From Candidatus Omnitrophota bacterium (GTDB taxonomy: Bacteria > Omnitrophota > Gorgyraeia > Zapsychrales > Zapsychraceae), in contig JAKQAH010000195.1 in NCBI GenBank assembly GCA_029568545.1, positions 1-32,707 on the forward strand: a stretch of DNA of 32,707 nucleotides. The letters run 5' to 3'. Of this stretch, positions 24,062 through 32,707 are shown one piece after another (the stretch's first letter is position 1; each line of letters opens with the position of its first letter). The notes beneath the pieces were generated by a model that worked only from the letters and a program-made list of their open reading frames with translations, was not told the origin of the DNA and made no database searches. Position numbers and translations under genes: made by a program.

Positions 24062-24081
24062 TCTGTAAGGATGAGAAACGG

Positions 24082-24267
24082 ATGATAGCGAAAATCCAAA
24101 AATTTTTTTCTGAAGTGTTTGTCGAGCTTAAGAAAGTGTCCTGGTCAACGCGCAAGGAGTTGATCGACGCCACATGGATCGTTATTTTGAGTTCGGTATT
24201 TCTGGAGATTTTCATTAGCGCGACAGATCTGGCTCTTTCAAAAATATTACAAGTGATTATCGGATAA
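24082..24267 (+). CDS. secE: Preprotein translocase subunit SecE
   Basis: Small essential subunit of the SecYEG channel. The 61-residue single-span form has the amphipathic VELKKVSWSTRKEL segment, the SecE signature, then one transmembrane helix (ATWIVILSSVFLEIFISATD). The start is ATG 24082. The frame is open further upstream to an ATG at 24004, but that would begin inside tRNA-Trp. A GTAAGGA site (24065-24071) precedes the chosen start. Confidence 0.94.
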   Translation: MIAKIQKFFSEVFVELKKVSWSTRKELIDATWIVILSSVFLEIFISATDLALSKILQVIIG

Positions 24268-24271
24268 AGTT

Positions 24272-24805
24272 ATGAGTGAAATGAAGTGGTACGTTGTTCA
24301 TACGCAGACAGGTTCTGAAGAAAAGGCGCGCGCCGGTCTCGAAAGCCGTATGGCTTCGACCGAACTCAAGAATTATGTTAGTGAGATTGTTGTTCCTACC
24401 GAGCAAGTTTCTGAGGTCCGCGGAGGGAAGAAGCGCATAACGGCAAGGAAGTTTTTCCCCGGCTATATCATGATCAAGATGCTGATGAATAAGGAGAGTT
24501 GGTATTTGGTGAAGACGACTCCCGGGATCACAGGTTTTATCGGCCCGGGGAGAAGACCAACGCCCATTTCTGACGAAGAAGTTGCCGCGATCATCAGCCG
24601 CACGGAAGATACTGAGACCAAACCGATGCCGAAAACTGTTTTTGAGATCGGTGAATCTATTCGTATTTCTCAGGGGCCGTTCGCGAATTTTAACGGTTCG
24701 GTCATGGAAGTTTATCCTGACCGGGGGAAACTGAAGGTCAGTGTTTCGATTTTCGGGCGTTCCACCCTGGTCGAATTAGAATACTGGCAAGTTGAAAAAA
24801 TATAA
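24272..24805 (+). CDS. nusG: Transcription termination/antitermination factor NusG
   Basis: RNA polymerase-associated factor. The 177-residue product has an NGN domain ([37 protein letters not shown]) and a C-terminal KOW domain ([19 protein letters not shown] and following). It starts 4 bases after secE, the conserved secE-nusG pair. Confidence 0.97.
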   Translation: MSEMKWYVVHTQTGSEEKARAGLESRMASTELKNYVSEIVVPTEQVSEVRGGKKRITARKFFPGYIMIKMLMNKESWYLVKTTPGITGFIGPGRRPTPISDEEVAAIISRTEDTETKPMPKTVFEIGESIRISQGPFANFNGSVMEVYPDRGKLKVSVSIFGRSTLVELEYWQVEKI

Positions 24806-24813
24806 GGGGCATT

Positions 24814-25239
24814 ATGGCAAAAGAAGTCGTTGCACAAATTAAGCTTTATGTACCTGCAGGGCAGGCGAATCCTGCGCCGCCCGTCGGCCCGGCCTTAGGA
24901 CAGCATGGTGTCAACATTATGGGGTTCTGCAAGGCTTTTAATGAGCAAACCAAGGGGCGTGAAGGCCTTGTTTTGCCGGCGATCATCAGCGTTTACAAGG
25001 ACAAGACATTTAGTTTTATCATTAAAACTCCGCCCAGCGCTGTTTTGATTAAAAAAGCGGCGAATTTAGCGAAGGCATCGGGGATGGCGGGAAAGGAAAA
25101 AATCGCCCAGATTACAAAAAAGCAGGTTGAAGAAATCGCCAAGATCAAGATGGAAGATTTAAATACAGGGGATCTTGAACGCGCGATTGTTACCATTGAG
25201 GGAACAGCGAGAAGCATGGGAATTGAGGTGGTGGCGTAA
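24814..25239 (+). CDS. rplK: 50S ribosomal protein L11
   Basis: 141 residues. The N-terminal block [37 protein letters not shown] and the C-terminal rRNA-binding domain ([10 protein letters not shown]) are canonical. The proline pair in NPAPPVGP that thiostrepton and RelA signalling depend on is present. It follows nusG by 8 bases. Confidence 0.97.
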   Translation: MAKEVVAQIKLYVPAGQANPAPPVGPALGQHGVNIMGFCKAFNEQTKGREGLVLPAIISVYKDKTFSFIIKTPPSAVLIKKAANLAKASGMAGKEKIAQITKKQVEEIAKIKMEDLNTGDLERAIVTIEGTARSMGIEVVA

Positions 25240-25919
25240 TGGTCAAAATGAGCAAACGAATGAAGGAAGCGGATAAATTATTCAAACAAGGGGAAACATA
25301 TTCCCTAGAAGAAGCTATCGGGAATATTGAAAAATTCCCGAAAGTAAAATTTGATGAAACCGTTGAACTGCACCTTTTTCTGAATATTGATTCCAAAAGC
25401 TCCGATCAGGTCGTTCGCGGAACAGTGGTTCTTCCTCATGGAACCGGGAAAAATGTGAGGGTAATCGCATTTTGCAAGGGCGAACTAGAACAAAAAGCGA
25501 AGGATGCAGGAGCTGATTTGGTCGGAAATGTTGATTTGATTGATAAGATTTCCAAAGGTTTTTTGGATTTTGATGTTGTTGTGGCGACCCCGGACATGAT
25601 GCGCGATCTTAGTAAATTGGGAAAGGTTTTAGGGCCCCGAGGGCTTATGCCGACTCCCAAGGCCGGAACAGTCACGATCGATATCGAAAAGGCGATCAAA
25701 GAAGTGAAAGCTGGTAAGGTCGAGTTCAAATCCGACAAACAGGCCGGCATTCACATTGGAGTGGGAAAACGGTCTTTCCCGATAGAAAAACTATTAGAAA
25801 ACACAAGACATCTTATTGATGCGATCAATCATGCAAAACCGGCCGCTGTCAAAGGTAATTTTATTAAGACCGCATCGATAACGACCACTATGGGCCCCGG
25901 GCTGAAGGTGCAATTATGA
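25239..25919 (+). CDS. rplA: 50S ribosomal protein L1
   Basis: 226 residues. Conserved blocks are VVLPHGTGKNVRV, DVVVATPDMM, LGPRGLMPTPKAGTV and the C-terminal TTMGPGLKV. In E. coli L1 represses its own operon. The ATG overlaps the rplK stop (TAATG). A second ATG nine bases on (25248) is also possible. Confidence 0.96.
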   Translation: MVKMSKRMKEADKLFKQGETYSLEEAIGNIEKFPKVKFDETVELHLFLNIDSKSSDQVVRGTVVLPHGTGKNVRVIAFCKGELEQKAKDAGADLVGNVDLIDKISKGFLDFDVVVATPDMMRDLSKLGKVLGPRGLMPTPKAGTVTIDIEKAIKEVKAGKVEFKSDKQAGIHIGVGKRSFPIEKLLENTRHLIDAINHAKPAAVKGNFIKTASITTTMGPGLKVQL

Positions 25920-26446
25920 AAAAAGTTGGCCAATCCTATCGAGAGAATTTAGTCAATCAGGTCAAAAAAGGCGTTGCCGAAAGCGATAATATGTTTCTCT
26001 TGAGCTATTCCCGTGTATCGGGATTGCAGATGAACGATCTTCGCAAAGATCTCAAGAAAAAAGGCGCCAGGGTGTGCGTCACAAAAAATTCGGTTGTCCG
26101 TTTGGCGCTCAAGGAAATTCAACAGGAAGGGCTCTCCGAGAAAATCTCTGGTCAGACCGCTCTCATTTGGGGAGGGACGGATTCCGCCGAAGTTTCAAAA
26201 ATACTGATTAATTTTGTCAAAGATTCCGAGCATCTTATCGTTCAAGGAGGGCTTCTGCAGGGCAGAGTTCTCCAGCGGGACGATGTTAAAAAACTATCCG
26301 AATTGCCCTCGAGAGAAGTCTTGCTGGCTATGCTTTTGGGGGTTATCCAGTCGCCGTTAACGCGGCTTGCAGGAGCTCTTAATGCAAAAACGAGAGAGCT
26401 TTTATCCATATTGAAACAGTTAAGTGAAAAAAAGGGAGGGAATTAA
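25916..26446 (+). CDS. rplJ: 50S ribosomal protein L10
   Basis: 176 residues, the stalk base that holds L7/L12 dimers. The N-terminal domain ([26 protein letters not shown]) and the C-terminal helix that binds L7/L12 ([26 protein letters not shown]) are recognisable. It overlaps rplA by ATGA, so the long untranslated L10 leader known from E. coli is absent. Confidence 0.94.
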   Translation: MKKVGQSYRENLVNQVKKGVAESDNMFLLSYSRVSGLQMNDLRKDLKKKGARVCVTKNSVVRLALKEIQQEGLSEKISGQTALIWGGTDSAEVSKILINFVKDSEHLIVQGGLLQGRVLQRDDVKKLSELPSREVLLAMLLGVIQSPLTRLAGALNAKTRELLSILKQLSEKKGGN

Positions 26447-26447
26447 A

Positions 26448-26885
26448 ATGTCTGAAGGGACAGCTGTGGAAAAGAAAGAAAGCGTAACGCTTTCTCCAAA
26501 ACTAGAAGAGGTCGTCAAGACCATCGAGCAATTAACCGCTTTGGAGCTTTCCGAACTGGTTAAAGGACTTGAAGATAAGTTTGGTATTCAGGCCGCTGCT
26601 CCTATGGCTATGGGAGCAATGATGATGCCGGGAGCTGCAGGTGGTGTTGGGGCTGCCGCTCCTGCTGAAGAGAAAACTACCTTTGATGTTGTCCTTGCCG
26701 AGGTGGGTGCCAACAAGATCTCCGTCATCAAGGAAGTCAGAGCCGCCACAAGCTTAGGACTGAAAGAAGCCAAAGACTTAGTTGAAGCTGCGCCGAAAAC
26801 CATCAAAGAGAGCGCCTCTAAGGAAGAAGCCGAAGATCTTAAGAAAAAGCTCGAAGCTGCTGGTGCTAAAGTCGTACTCAAGTAA
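26448..26885 (+). CDS. rplL: 50S ribosomal protein L7/L12
   Basis: Stalk protein recruiting translation GTPases. From ATG 26448 it has 145 residues, longer than E. coli's 121, with an acidic N-terminal extension before the dimerisation domain ([21 protein letters not shown]), an Ala/Met/Gly-rich hinge, and the canonical C-terminal domain ([20 protein letters not shown] and [20 protein letters not shown]). The chosen start follows GGGAGGG (26434-26440). The in-frame ATG at 26424 lies within rplJ and has no such site. Confidence 0.96.
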   Translation: MSEGTAVEKKESVTLSPKLEEVVKTIEQLTALELSELVKGLEDKFGIQAAAPMAMGAMMMPGAAGGVGAAAPAEEKTTFDVVLAEVGANKISVIKEVRAATSLGLKEAKDLVEAAPKTIKESASKEEAEDLKKKLEAAGAKVVLK

Positions 26886-27003
26886 TTTCTCAGGGCATTT
26901 GGTTTCTGGGAAAGAACGGTGAGAGGGGATTCTGTGCAGTTTCTTTTTTTTAGAGAGATCCGCTCTTAAGAATTTCGGTAACCCCCAATTTATCTGGACA
27001 ATT

Positions 27004-30000
27004 ATGGAAAAACTGAAAATCAAGGACTTTAGTAAGTTTAAGGATGATTTCGCTTTACCTAATTTGCTCGATATTCAATTGGTAGCTTATGAGAGTTTTC
27101 TCCAGCATTTTGCCGCTCCAGAAAAGCGCAAAGATCAAGGGCTAGAAGAAGTTTTTCGCGAAGTTTTTCCGCTTGAAAGCTATGACGGGCAGATCAAGCT
27201 GGAATACATGAGCTATACGCTCGGGAAAGAAAAATATTCTGCCGTTGAGTGCAAGCGGCGCGGAATGAATTATGCCGCTGCTCTGAAAGTGAAACTGCGC
27301 TTAATCACTCCCGTTGATATCAAAGAACAAGAAGTATATTTCGGCGATTTCCCGCTTATGACGGATACCGGCACGTTCATCATTAATGGAGATGAACGCG
27401 TTGTTGTTTCCCAGATCCAGCGCCCCCCGGGGGTTTCCTTTGAAGAAGAATTGCATCCCACCGGAAAAAGTTTTTATCACGGACGGATCATCCCTTCCCG
27501 TGGAGCTTGGTTCGAGATCAAGTACGATCTTAACGACGTTCTTTTAGCTTATATTGATCGTCGAAGAAATTTCCCGGCAACCCAGATTTTGAGGATTATG
27601 GGTTTATCCAGCAATGAGGATATCCAAAAGATGCTGGGGGATGATTTTGAAAAGCTGAAACCAACCCTCGAAAAAGACCATACCCATAATAAGGAAGAAG
27701 CCCTTTTAGATTTTTACCGTAAAATGCGTCCGACCGAGCCCGCAACGATTGAAGTGGCGGATGCTCTTTTTTTCCGTTTGTTTTTCGAGGCGAAGCGTTA
27801 TGATCTCAGTAAAGTCGGGCGCCACATCATTAACCGTAAGCTTGGAATGAAGGTTCCCTTGGACAGTCGGGTATTGGATATTGCCACCGTGGTCGAAGTG
27901 ATCCGCTACTTGATTAAGCTGCGCAACGGTCAGGGAGAAACGGATGATATTGACCATTTGGGCAACCGCAGGATTAAGACCGTCGGTGAATTGGTGCAGA
28001 ACCAGGTGCGTATTGGTTTAGCCCGACTTGAACGCTCGATTAAAGAACGTCTGGTTGTTATGAGCTCTTTTGAGAATTTAACGGCGCATCATCTGATCAA
28101 TTCCCGCCTTTTCTCCAATCAAATTCAGGATTTCTTTGCCCGAAGCCAATTGTCCCAATTTATGGATCAAGTTAATCCTTTATCAGAAATGACCCATAAG
28201 AGACGTCTGAGCGCTCTGGGGCCGGGAGGGCTTTCCCGCGAGCGGGCTGGATTTGAGGTGCGCGACGTTCATCCGACGCATTATGGCCGGGTTTGTCCTA
28301 TTGAAACACCGGAAGGGCCGAACATCGGTCTGATCGCGTCTCTGACGACTTGTGCGCGTGTCAATGATTTGGGTTTTATTGAAACTCCTTATAGAAAAGT
28401 CGTTGATGGGAAAGTGACGCGGAAGGTTGAATACCTCACAGCGGATTTAGATCAGAATGAGTACATTGCGCAGGCAAATTCGGCGATTGATAAAGATGGG
28501 AATTTTAAAGGCCCGGATGTTCTGTGCCGATATAAAACTGATTTTCCCAGATCCCGCCCGAAAAATATTGGGTATATGGACGTTTCTCCGTTGCAGATCG
28601 TTTCTGTTGCTGCGTCTTTGATCCCTTTTCTCGAACATGATGACGCAAACCGCGCATTGATGGGATCGAATATGCAGCGCCAGGCCGTGCCGCTTATGGT
28701 TCCGGAAGTGCCGTATGTCGGCACAGGCATGGAAGGAAAAGTTGCCTGCGATTCCGGCGTTGTTGTGATCGCCAAAGAAGATGGCGTTGTCGAAAGGGTC
28801 GATGCCAGCGAGATTGTGATTGGGAAAAAAGAATATCCGTTGAAAAATTATCAGCGCACTAACGCGAACACCTGTATTCATCAGAGACCATTAGTCCAAG
28901 TCGGCGAGAAGATTAAAGCCGGTCAGGTAATTGCCGATGGCGTTGGTACAAGAGATGGCCGTCTGGCTTTGGGGCGCAACGTGCTGGTCGCGTTTATGCC
29001 GTGGCGAGGATACAATTTTGAAGACGCGATCCTAGTCAATGAAAAAATCGTCCGTGAGGATGTTTTCACATCGATTCATATTGAGCGCTTTGAGGTGGAA
29101 TGCCGTGAGACTCGCTTGGGTAACGAAGAGATTACGCGCGATATTCCCAATGTGGGTGAAGAAGCTCTCGTTAATCTTAACGAAGACGGTATTGTACGCG
29201 TCGGGGCGGAAGCGAAAGCGGGGGATATTCTTGTCGGTAAAGTGACCCCAAAGAGCGAAAAAGAACTTTCTCCCGAAGAGCGTTTGTTGCGGGCTATTTT
29301 TGGTGAAAAAGCCGCAGATATCCGTGACACGTCATTGACTCTTCCTCCGGGCATTGAAGGCGTTATTGTGAACACGGAGGTTTTTCAGCGGAGCGAACGC
29401 GGGCGCAAAACGAAGGAAGATAAGACCAAAGAAGGCGATACGATCGAGAAGATCAGGGCTTTCTATAAGCAGGAAATCGAATTTGCCGAAGAAGAGCGGG
29501 ATACGAAGTTAGGCAAGCTTCTCGGCATTCACAAATCGAAATTGAGCAAGATTAAGTTTGATGATTTCGAAGAGGAATCGGAAGAGAGAGAAACGGCCCG
29601 TTTTTATGACGATAAAATTGCCGAATTGATGGAAGAAGAAGAGCAGGAGGTCGAACGCGTGAAACGCGGCGATGAGCTTCCTGCGGGCGTTCTCAAGCGC
29701 GTTGTTGTTTATGTGGCTACCAAACGCAAGCTTGCCGAAGGCGATAAAATGGCCGGGCGTCATGGAAACAAAGGCATTGTGTCTCGCATTCTTCCGGAAT
29801 CCGATATGCCCTTCTTGGCCGACGGAACGCCGGTCGATATTGTTCTAAATCCGCTAGGGGTTCCTTCCCGTATGAATGTCGGCCAGCTTTTGGAAACGCA
29901 TTTAGGTTGGGCCGCAAAAGTTCTTGGCTTTTATGTTGAAACGCCCGTATTTAACGGGGCAATGGAAGAAGAGATCCGTCAGAATCTTATCGAAGCCGGT

Positions 30001-30480
30001 CTACCGGAAGAGGGAAAAGCCGTGCTTTTTGACGGCTATACCGGCCAGCCTTTCGATCAAAAGGTGACTGTTGGCGTTATTTATATGCTGAAGCTCAATC
30101 ATCTGGTCGATGAAAAAATCCATGCAAGATCGATCGGGCCGTATTCGCTGGTTACTCAACAGCCGTTAGGCGGTAAAGCGCATTTTGGGGGTCAAAGATT
30201 CGGAGAAATGGAAGTTTGGGCTTTAGAGGCTTACGGTGCTGCTTATACGCTTCAGGAAATGTTAAGGGTCAAGAGCGACGATGTTACGGGCCGGAGCCGT
30301 ATGTATGAGGCGATTGTCAAAGGCCAACAAAAATTGACGCCGGGAACGCCGGAATCCTTTAACGTTCTTGTAAAGGAGCTTCAGGGGCTTTGTCTTGATA
30401 TCAAGATGGTCCGGGCCGGCGCTGAGGCGGAAGAAAAACTTTCTGAAAAATCAAAAGACAAGAAAAGGTCAAATGATTAA
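27004..30480 (+). CDS. rpoB: RNA polymerase beta subunit
   Basis: Catalytic-core subunit, 1158 residues, a compact form lacking the large insertions of the E. coli protein. The rifampicin pocket starts at Ser381 (SQLSQFMDQ). Asp388, His398 and Ser403 (E. coli 516, 526, 531) are the sensitive-type residues. [12 protein letters not shown] at 913-924 is the active-site lysine/histidine block, and [24 protein letters not shown] marks the C-terminus. A highly charged coiled region of about 100 residues lies around 800-905. The 118-base gap upstream has a T8 run (near 26945) but no convincing stem. The end overlaps rpoC by 8 bases. Confidence 0.97.
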   Translation: MEKLKIKDFSKFKDDFALPNLLDIQLVAYESFLQHFAAPEKRKDQGLEEVFREVFPLESYDGQIKLEYMSYTLGKEKYSAVECKRRGMNYAAALKVKLRLITPVDIKEQEVYFGDFPLMTDTGTFIINGDERVVVSQIQRPPGVSFEEELHPTGKSFYHGRIIPSRGAWFEIKYDLNDVLLAYIDRRRNFPATQILRIMGLSSNEDIQKMLGDDFEKLKPTLEKDHTHNKEEALLDFYRKMRPTEPATIEVADALFFRLFFEAKRYDLSKVGRHIINRKLGMKVPLDSRVLDIATVVEVIRYLIKLRNGQGETDDIDHLGNRRIKTVGELVQNQVRIGLARLERSIKERLVVMSSFENLTAHHLINSRLFSNQIQDFFARSQLSQFMDQVNPLSEMTHKRRLSALGPGGLSRERAGFEVRDVHPTHYGRVCPIETPEGPNIGLIASLTTCARVNDLGFIETPYRKVVDGKVTRKVEYLTADLDQNEYIAQANSAIDKDGNFKGPDVLCRYKTDFPRSRPKNIGYMDVSPLQIVSVAASLIPFLEHDDANRALMGSNMQRQAVPLMVPEVPYVGTGMEGKVACDSGVVVIAKEDGVVERVDASEIVIGKKEYPLKNYQRTNANTCIHQRPLVQVGEKIKAGQVIADGVGTRDGRLALGRNVLVAFMPWRGYNFEDAILVNEKIVREDVFTSIHIERFEVECRETRLGNEEITRDIPNVGEEALVNLNEDGIVRVGAEAKAGDILVGKVTPKSEKELSPEERLLRAIFGEKAADIRDTSLTLPPGIEGVIVNTEVFQRSERGRKTKEDKTKEGDTIEKIRAFYKQEIEFAEEERDTKLGKLLGIHKSKLSKIKFDDFEEESEERETARFYDDKIAELMEEEEQEVERVKRGDELPAGVLKRVVVYVATKRKLAEGDKMAGRHGNKGIVSRILPESDMPFLADGTPVDIVLNPLGVPSRMNVGQLLETHLGWAAKVLGFYVETPVFNGAMEEEIRQNLIEAGLPEEGKAVLFDGYTGQPFDQKVTVGVIYMLKLNHLVDEKIHARSIGPYSLVTQQPLGGKAHFGGQRFGEMEVWALEAYGAAYTLQEMLRVKSDDVTGRSRMYEAIVKGQQKLTPGTPESFNVLVKELQGLCLDIKMVRAGAEAEEKLSEKSKDKKRSND

Positions 30481-32707
30481 AAAAGCCGAAGATATTAAGA
30501 ACCAGGATAGGATAACGATCCAAATCGCGTCAGCCGATGTGATTCGCTCATGGTCTTCCGGCATTGTCAAAAAGGCTGAGACGCTCAATTATCGGACCTT
30601 GAAACCGGAAAAGGATGGCCTTTTCTGTGAAAAGATTTTTGGTCCCGTGCGCGATTGGGAATGCAATTGCGGGAAATATAAGGGGATCAAATTCAAGGGG
30701 ATCACTTGCGACCGTTGCGGCGTTACGGTAACCCGTTCTTCTGTCCGTCGGGAGCGTATGGGGCATATCGAATTGGTTTGCCCGGTCACGCATATATGGT
30801 TCTACAAGGCGGTTCCCAGCCGCCTGTCGGCATTGCTGAAAGTCGGCCTCCGAGATCTTGAAAAACTGATCTACTATGAAGAATACATTGTGATTGATCC
30901 GGGCGATGCCCCTTTCAAGCACAAACAGTTCCTTTCCGAGGATGAATATCAAGATGCGCTGGTGAAATACGGCGGCGCGTTCAAAGCCAAGATCGGAGCT
31001 GAAGCTATACGCGATCTTCTGCGCGACATGGATTTAAATCTGCTTTGCAAAGAACTGCGCCGAGATCTCGAGAAGTCGAATCCCGCGGGAACCAATGCCA
31101 AGAAAATCGCAAAGACATTAAAGATCGTTGAGGATTTCAAGGGCTCAGAAAACAAAGCGGAGTGGATGGTGCTGGAAGTGTTGCCGGTCATCCCTCCGGA
31201 CCTCAGGCCGCTCGTTCCTCTTGAAGGAGGGCGTTTTGCAACTTCAGATTTGAACGATCTCTATCGGCGCGTCATTAACCGCAATAACCGTCTCAAGAAG
31301 CTTATTGATCTCAAGGCGCCCGAGATTATCTGCCGTAATGAAAAACGCATGCTCCAAGAAGCGGTGGATGCTCTTCTGGACAATCGCCGCCACGGCCGGC
31401 CTGTTTTAGGTTCGGGGAACCGACCGCTTAAGTCTCTGTCCGACATGTTAAAAGGGAAGCAAGGCCGTTTCCGCATGAATCTCCTCGGGAAACGCGTCGA
31501 CTATTCCGGCCGTTCGGTTATCGTTGTTGGCCCCACCCTGAAATTGCATCAATGCGGGTTGCCGAAAAAGATGGCGCTGGAGCTCTTCGAGCCGTTTATT
31601 ATACGCAAGCTTCGGGAAAAAGGTTTTGTGCATACGATCAAAGGCGCTAAGCGCATGGTCGAAAAAGCCAAAGCGGAAGTCTGGGATATCCTGGATGAGG
31701 TCATTCAGGACCATCCTGTTATGCTGAACCGCGCTCCGACGTTGCATCGTTTGAGTATCCAGGCTTTCTATCCAATTCTTGTTGAGGGGAAGGCCATTAA
31801 ATTGCATCCTTTGGTGTGCGCAGCGTTTAATGCGGACTTTGACGGCGACCAGATGGCCGTGCATGTTCCTCTTTCTCTCGAAGCTCAGATTGAATGCCGT
31901 CTGGAACTTTTGTCAGTGAATAACCTGTTTTCTCCCGCCGATGGCCGTCCGGTTATTTCTCCGTCTCAGGACGTTGTGTTGGGGCTTTACTATGCCACCA
32001 AAGAAGAGGATACGAATAAGGAAGAAGACAAGGTTTTTGCCTCCATCAAGGAGGTTGTGATTGCTTACAATGACGGCATGCGCAATATTCACAAGCGCAT
32101 CAAGCTTCGCTTGGACCAGCCGGTTTGGGGGGAAGAGAAGCCGTCTTTAGTCATTTCGCAGGAAGAGGCTCTAAAGAATGAGGGAAAAGACGAAGGCGGA
32201 ATGCCCGACAACAAAGGCGGAGTCATTGAAACAACCGTTGGGCGCGTTCTTGTCAATGAACTCCTTCCTGAGGGATTCGGTTTTGTCAACGAACTGCTGA
32301 CAAAGAAAAAAATCGGTGCTGTTATTTCAGATTGCTATAAACGCTTCGGGCAAGCCAAGACTGTTAAACTGCTTGATGATCTAAAAGATTTCGGTTTTGC
32401 CAATGCAACGTTAGCCGGCATTTCCATCGGGATCAATGACATGACAATCCCGAAAGAAAAACCGGATATTATTAAGAATTCCCGCCTGGAGGTCAGCAAG
32501 GTTGAGGATCAATACCGCAAAGGGATCATTACTGGGCGCGAGCGCTCGAATAAGGTTATTGACGTCTGGACGCACACGACGGAAACAATATCAGACCTTG
32601 TCTTTAAGCAAATGGAGCCGTTCAATCCAGTCTTTATCATGGCGGATTCGGGCGCACGCGGTTCGCGCTTGCAGATCCGCCAGCTATCCGGGATGCGCGG
32701 GTTGATG
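30473..32707 (+). CDS. rpoC: RNA polymerase beta' subunit, 3' end outside window
   Basis: Largest polymerase subunit, 745 codons visible with no stop before the right edge. The N-terminal zinc ribbon has Cys64, Cys66, Cys79 and Cys82 (CNCG...CDRCG). [14 protein letters not shown] and [15 protein letters not shown] are canonical. The catalytic loop NADFDGDQM occupies 453-461 with metal-binding Asp455, Asp457 and Asp459. The visible part ends in [22 protein letters not shown], just before the bridge helix. The ATG overlaps the rpoB end, so the two subunits are translationally coupled. Confidence 0.97.
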   Translation, partial: MIKKAEDIKNQDRITIQIASADVIRSWSSGIVKKAETLNYRTLKPEKDGLFCEKIFGPVRDWECNCGKYKGIKFKGITCDRCGVTVTRSSVRRERMGHIELVCPVTHIWFYKAVPSRLSALLKVGLRDLEKLIYYEEYIVIDPGDAPFKHKQFLSEDEYQDALVKYGGAFKAKIGAEAIRDLLRDMDLNLLCKELRRDLEKSNPAGTNAKKIAKTLKIVEDFKGSENKAEWMVLEVLPVIPPDLRPLVPLEGGRFATSDLNDLYRRVINRNNRLKKLIDLKAPEIICRNEKRMLQEAVDALLDNRRHGRPVLGSGNRPLKSLSDMLKGKQGRFRMNLLGKRVDYSGRSVIVVGPTLKLHQCGLPKKMALELFEPFIIRKLREKGFVHTIKGAKRMVEKAKAEVWDILDEVIQDHPVMLNRAPTLHRLSIQAFYPILVEGKAIKLHPLVCAAFNADFDGDQMAVHVPLSLEAQIECRLELLSVNNLFSPADGRPVISPSQDVVLGLYYATKEEDTNKEEDKVFASIKEVVIAYNDGMRNIHKRIKLRLDQPVWGEEKPSLVISQEEALKNEGKDEGGMPDNKGGVIETTVGRVLVNELLPEGFGFVNELLTKKKIGAVISDCYKRFGQAKTVKLLDDLKDFGFANATLAGISIGINDMTIPKEKPDIIKNSRLEVSKVEDQYRKGIITGRERSNKVIDVWTHTTETISDLVFKQMEPFNPVFIMADSGARGSRLQIRQLSGMRGLM

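Noticed and set aside
24004-24081. Upstream start for SecE
   Set aside because: It would begin coding inside tRNA-Trp and add residues absent from the family.
26886-27003. Attenuator between rplL and rpoB
   Set aside because: There is a T8 run but only weak AT-rich or 3-4 bp stems before it, not enough for a call.

Overview
The window reads as a compact bacterial chromosome segment with every recognisable gene on the + strand. It resembles an uncultured Gram-negative lineage of the PVC / Candidatus Omnitrophota kind. This is inferred from two tandem GspE/PilB ATPases, a PilMNOP-secretin operon whose PilP carries a 'DDGGKRDPLWPL' motif, and a very cysteine-rich pilin-like surface protein next to housekeeping operons. 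No 16S rRNA is present, so the taxonomic call is soft.

Region 1 (1-5159) holds pilus assembly genes: a left-truncated PilB/GspE ATPase, a full-length paralogue, the inner-membrane platform protein PilC, and an exported coiled-coil protein. Region 2 (5160-8582) is the most unusual part. It has two leader RNAs that match the two conserved halves of the GEMM-I (cyclic di-GMP-I) riboswitch, each with extra hairpins inserted in the linker between P2 and P3. The first precedes a 729-residue protein with an Flp/type IVb-pilin-like N-terminus fused to a large disulfide-rich repeat region. The second precedes an intrinsic terminator, then further promoter candidates, then the major type IV pilin gene. 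Region 3 (8583-12670) is the overlapping pilMNOPQ operon.

Region 4 (12774-20478) is a housekeeping string: RNase E/G, ribosomal protein L21, Obg GTPase, proB, proA, nadD, a phosphohexomutase and a PlsC-type acyltransferase. The L27 gene normally found between L21 and Obg is absent, and L21 has an altered N-terminal signature. Region 5 (20479-23559) has ribosomal protein S1 behind a strong promoter, a terminator, and tyrS. Region 6 (23630-32707) is the classic transcription/translation cluster: tRNA-Thr, rpmG, tRNA-Trp, secE, nusG, rplK, rplA, rplJ, rplL, rpoB and the first 745 codons of rpoC, which runs off the right edge.

Functionally, a type IV pilus machine appears to be wired to cyclic di-GMP through RNA switches at two surface-subunit genes. 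The assembly genes sit on separate transcripts. The rest is core information processing and metabolism. No phage, insertion sequence, CRISPR array or rRNA was seen.
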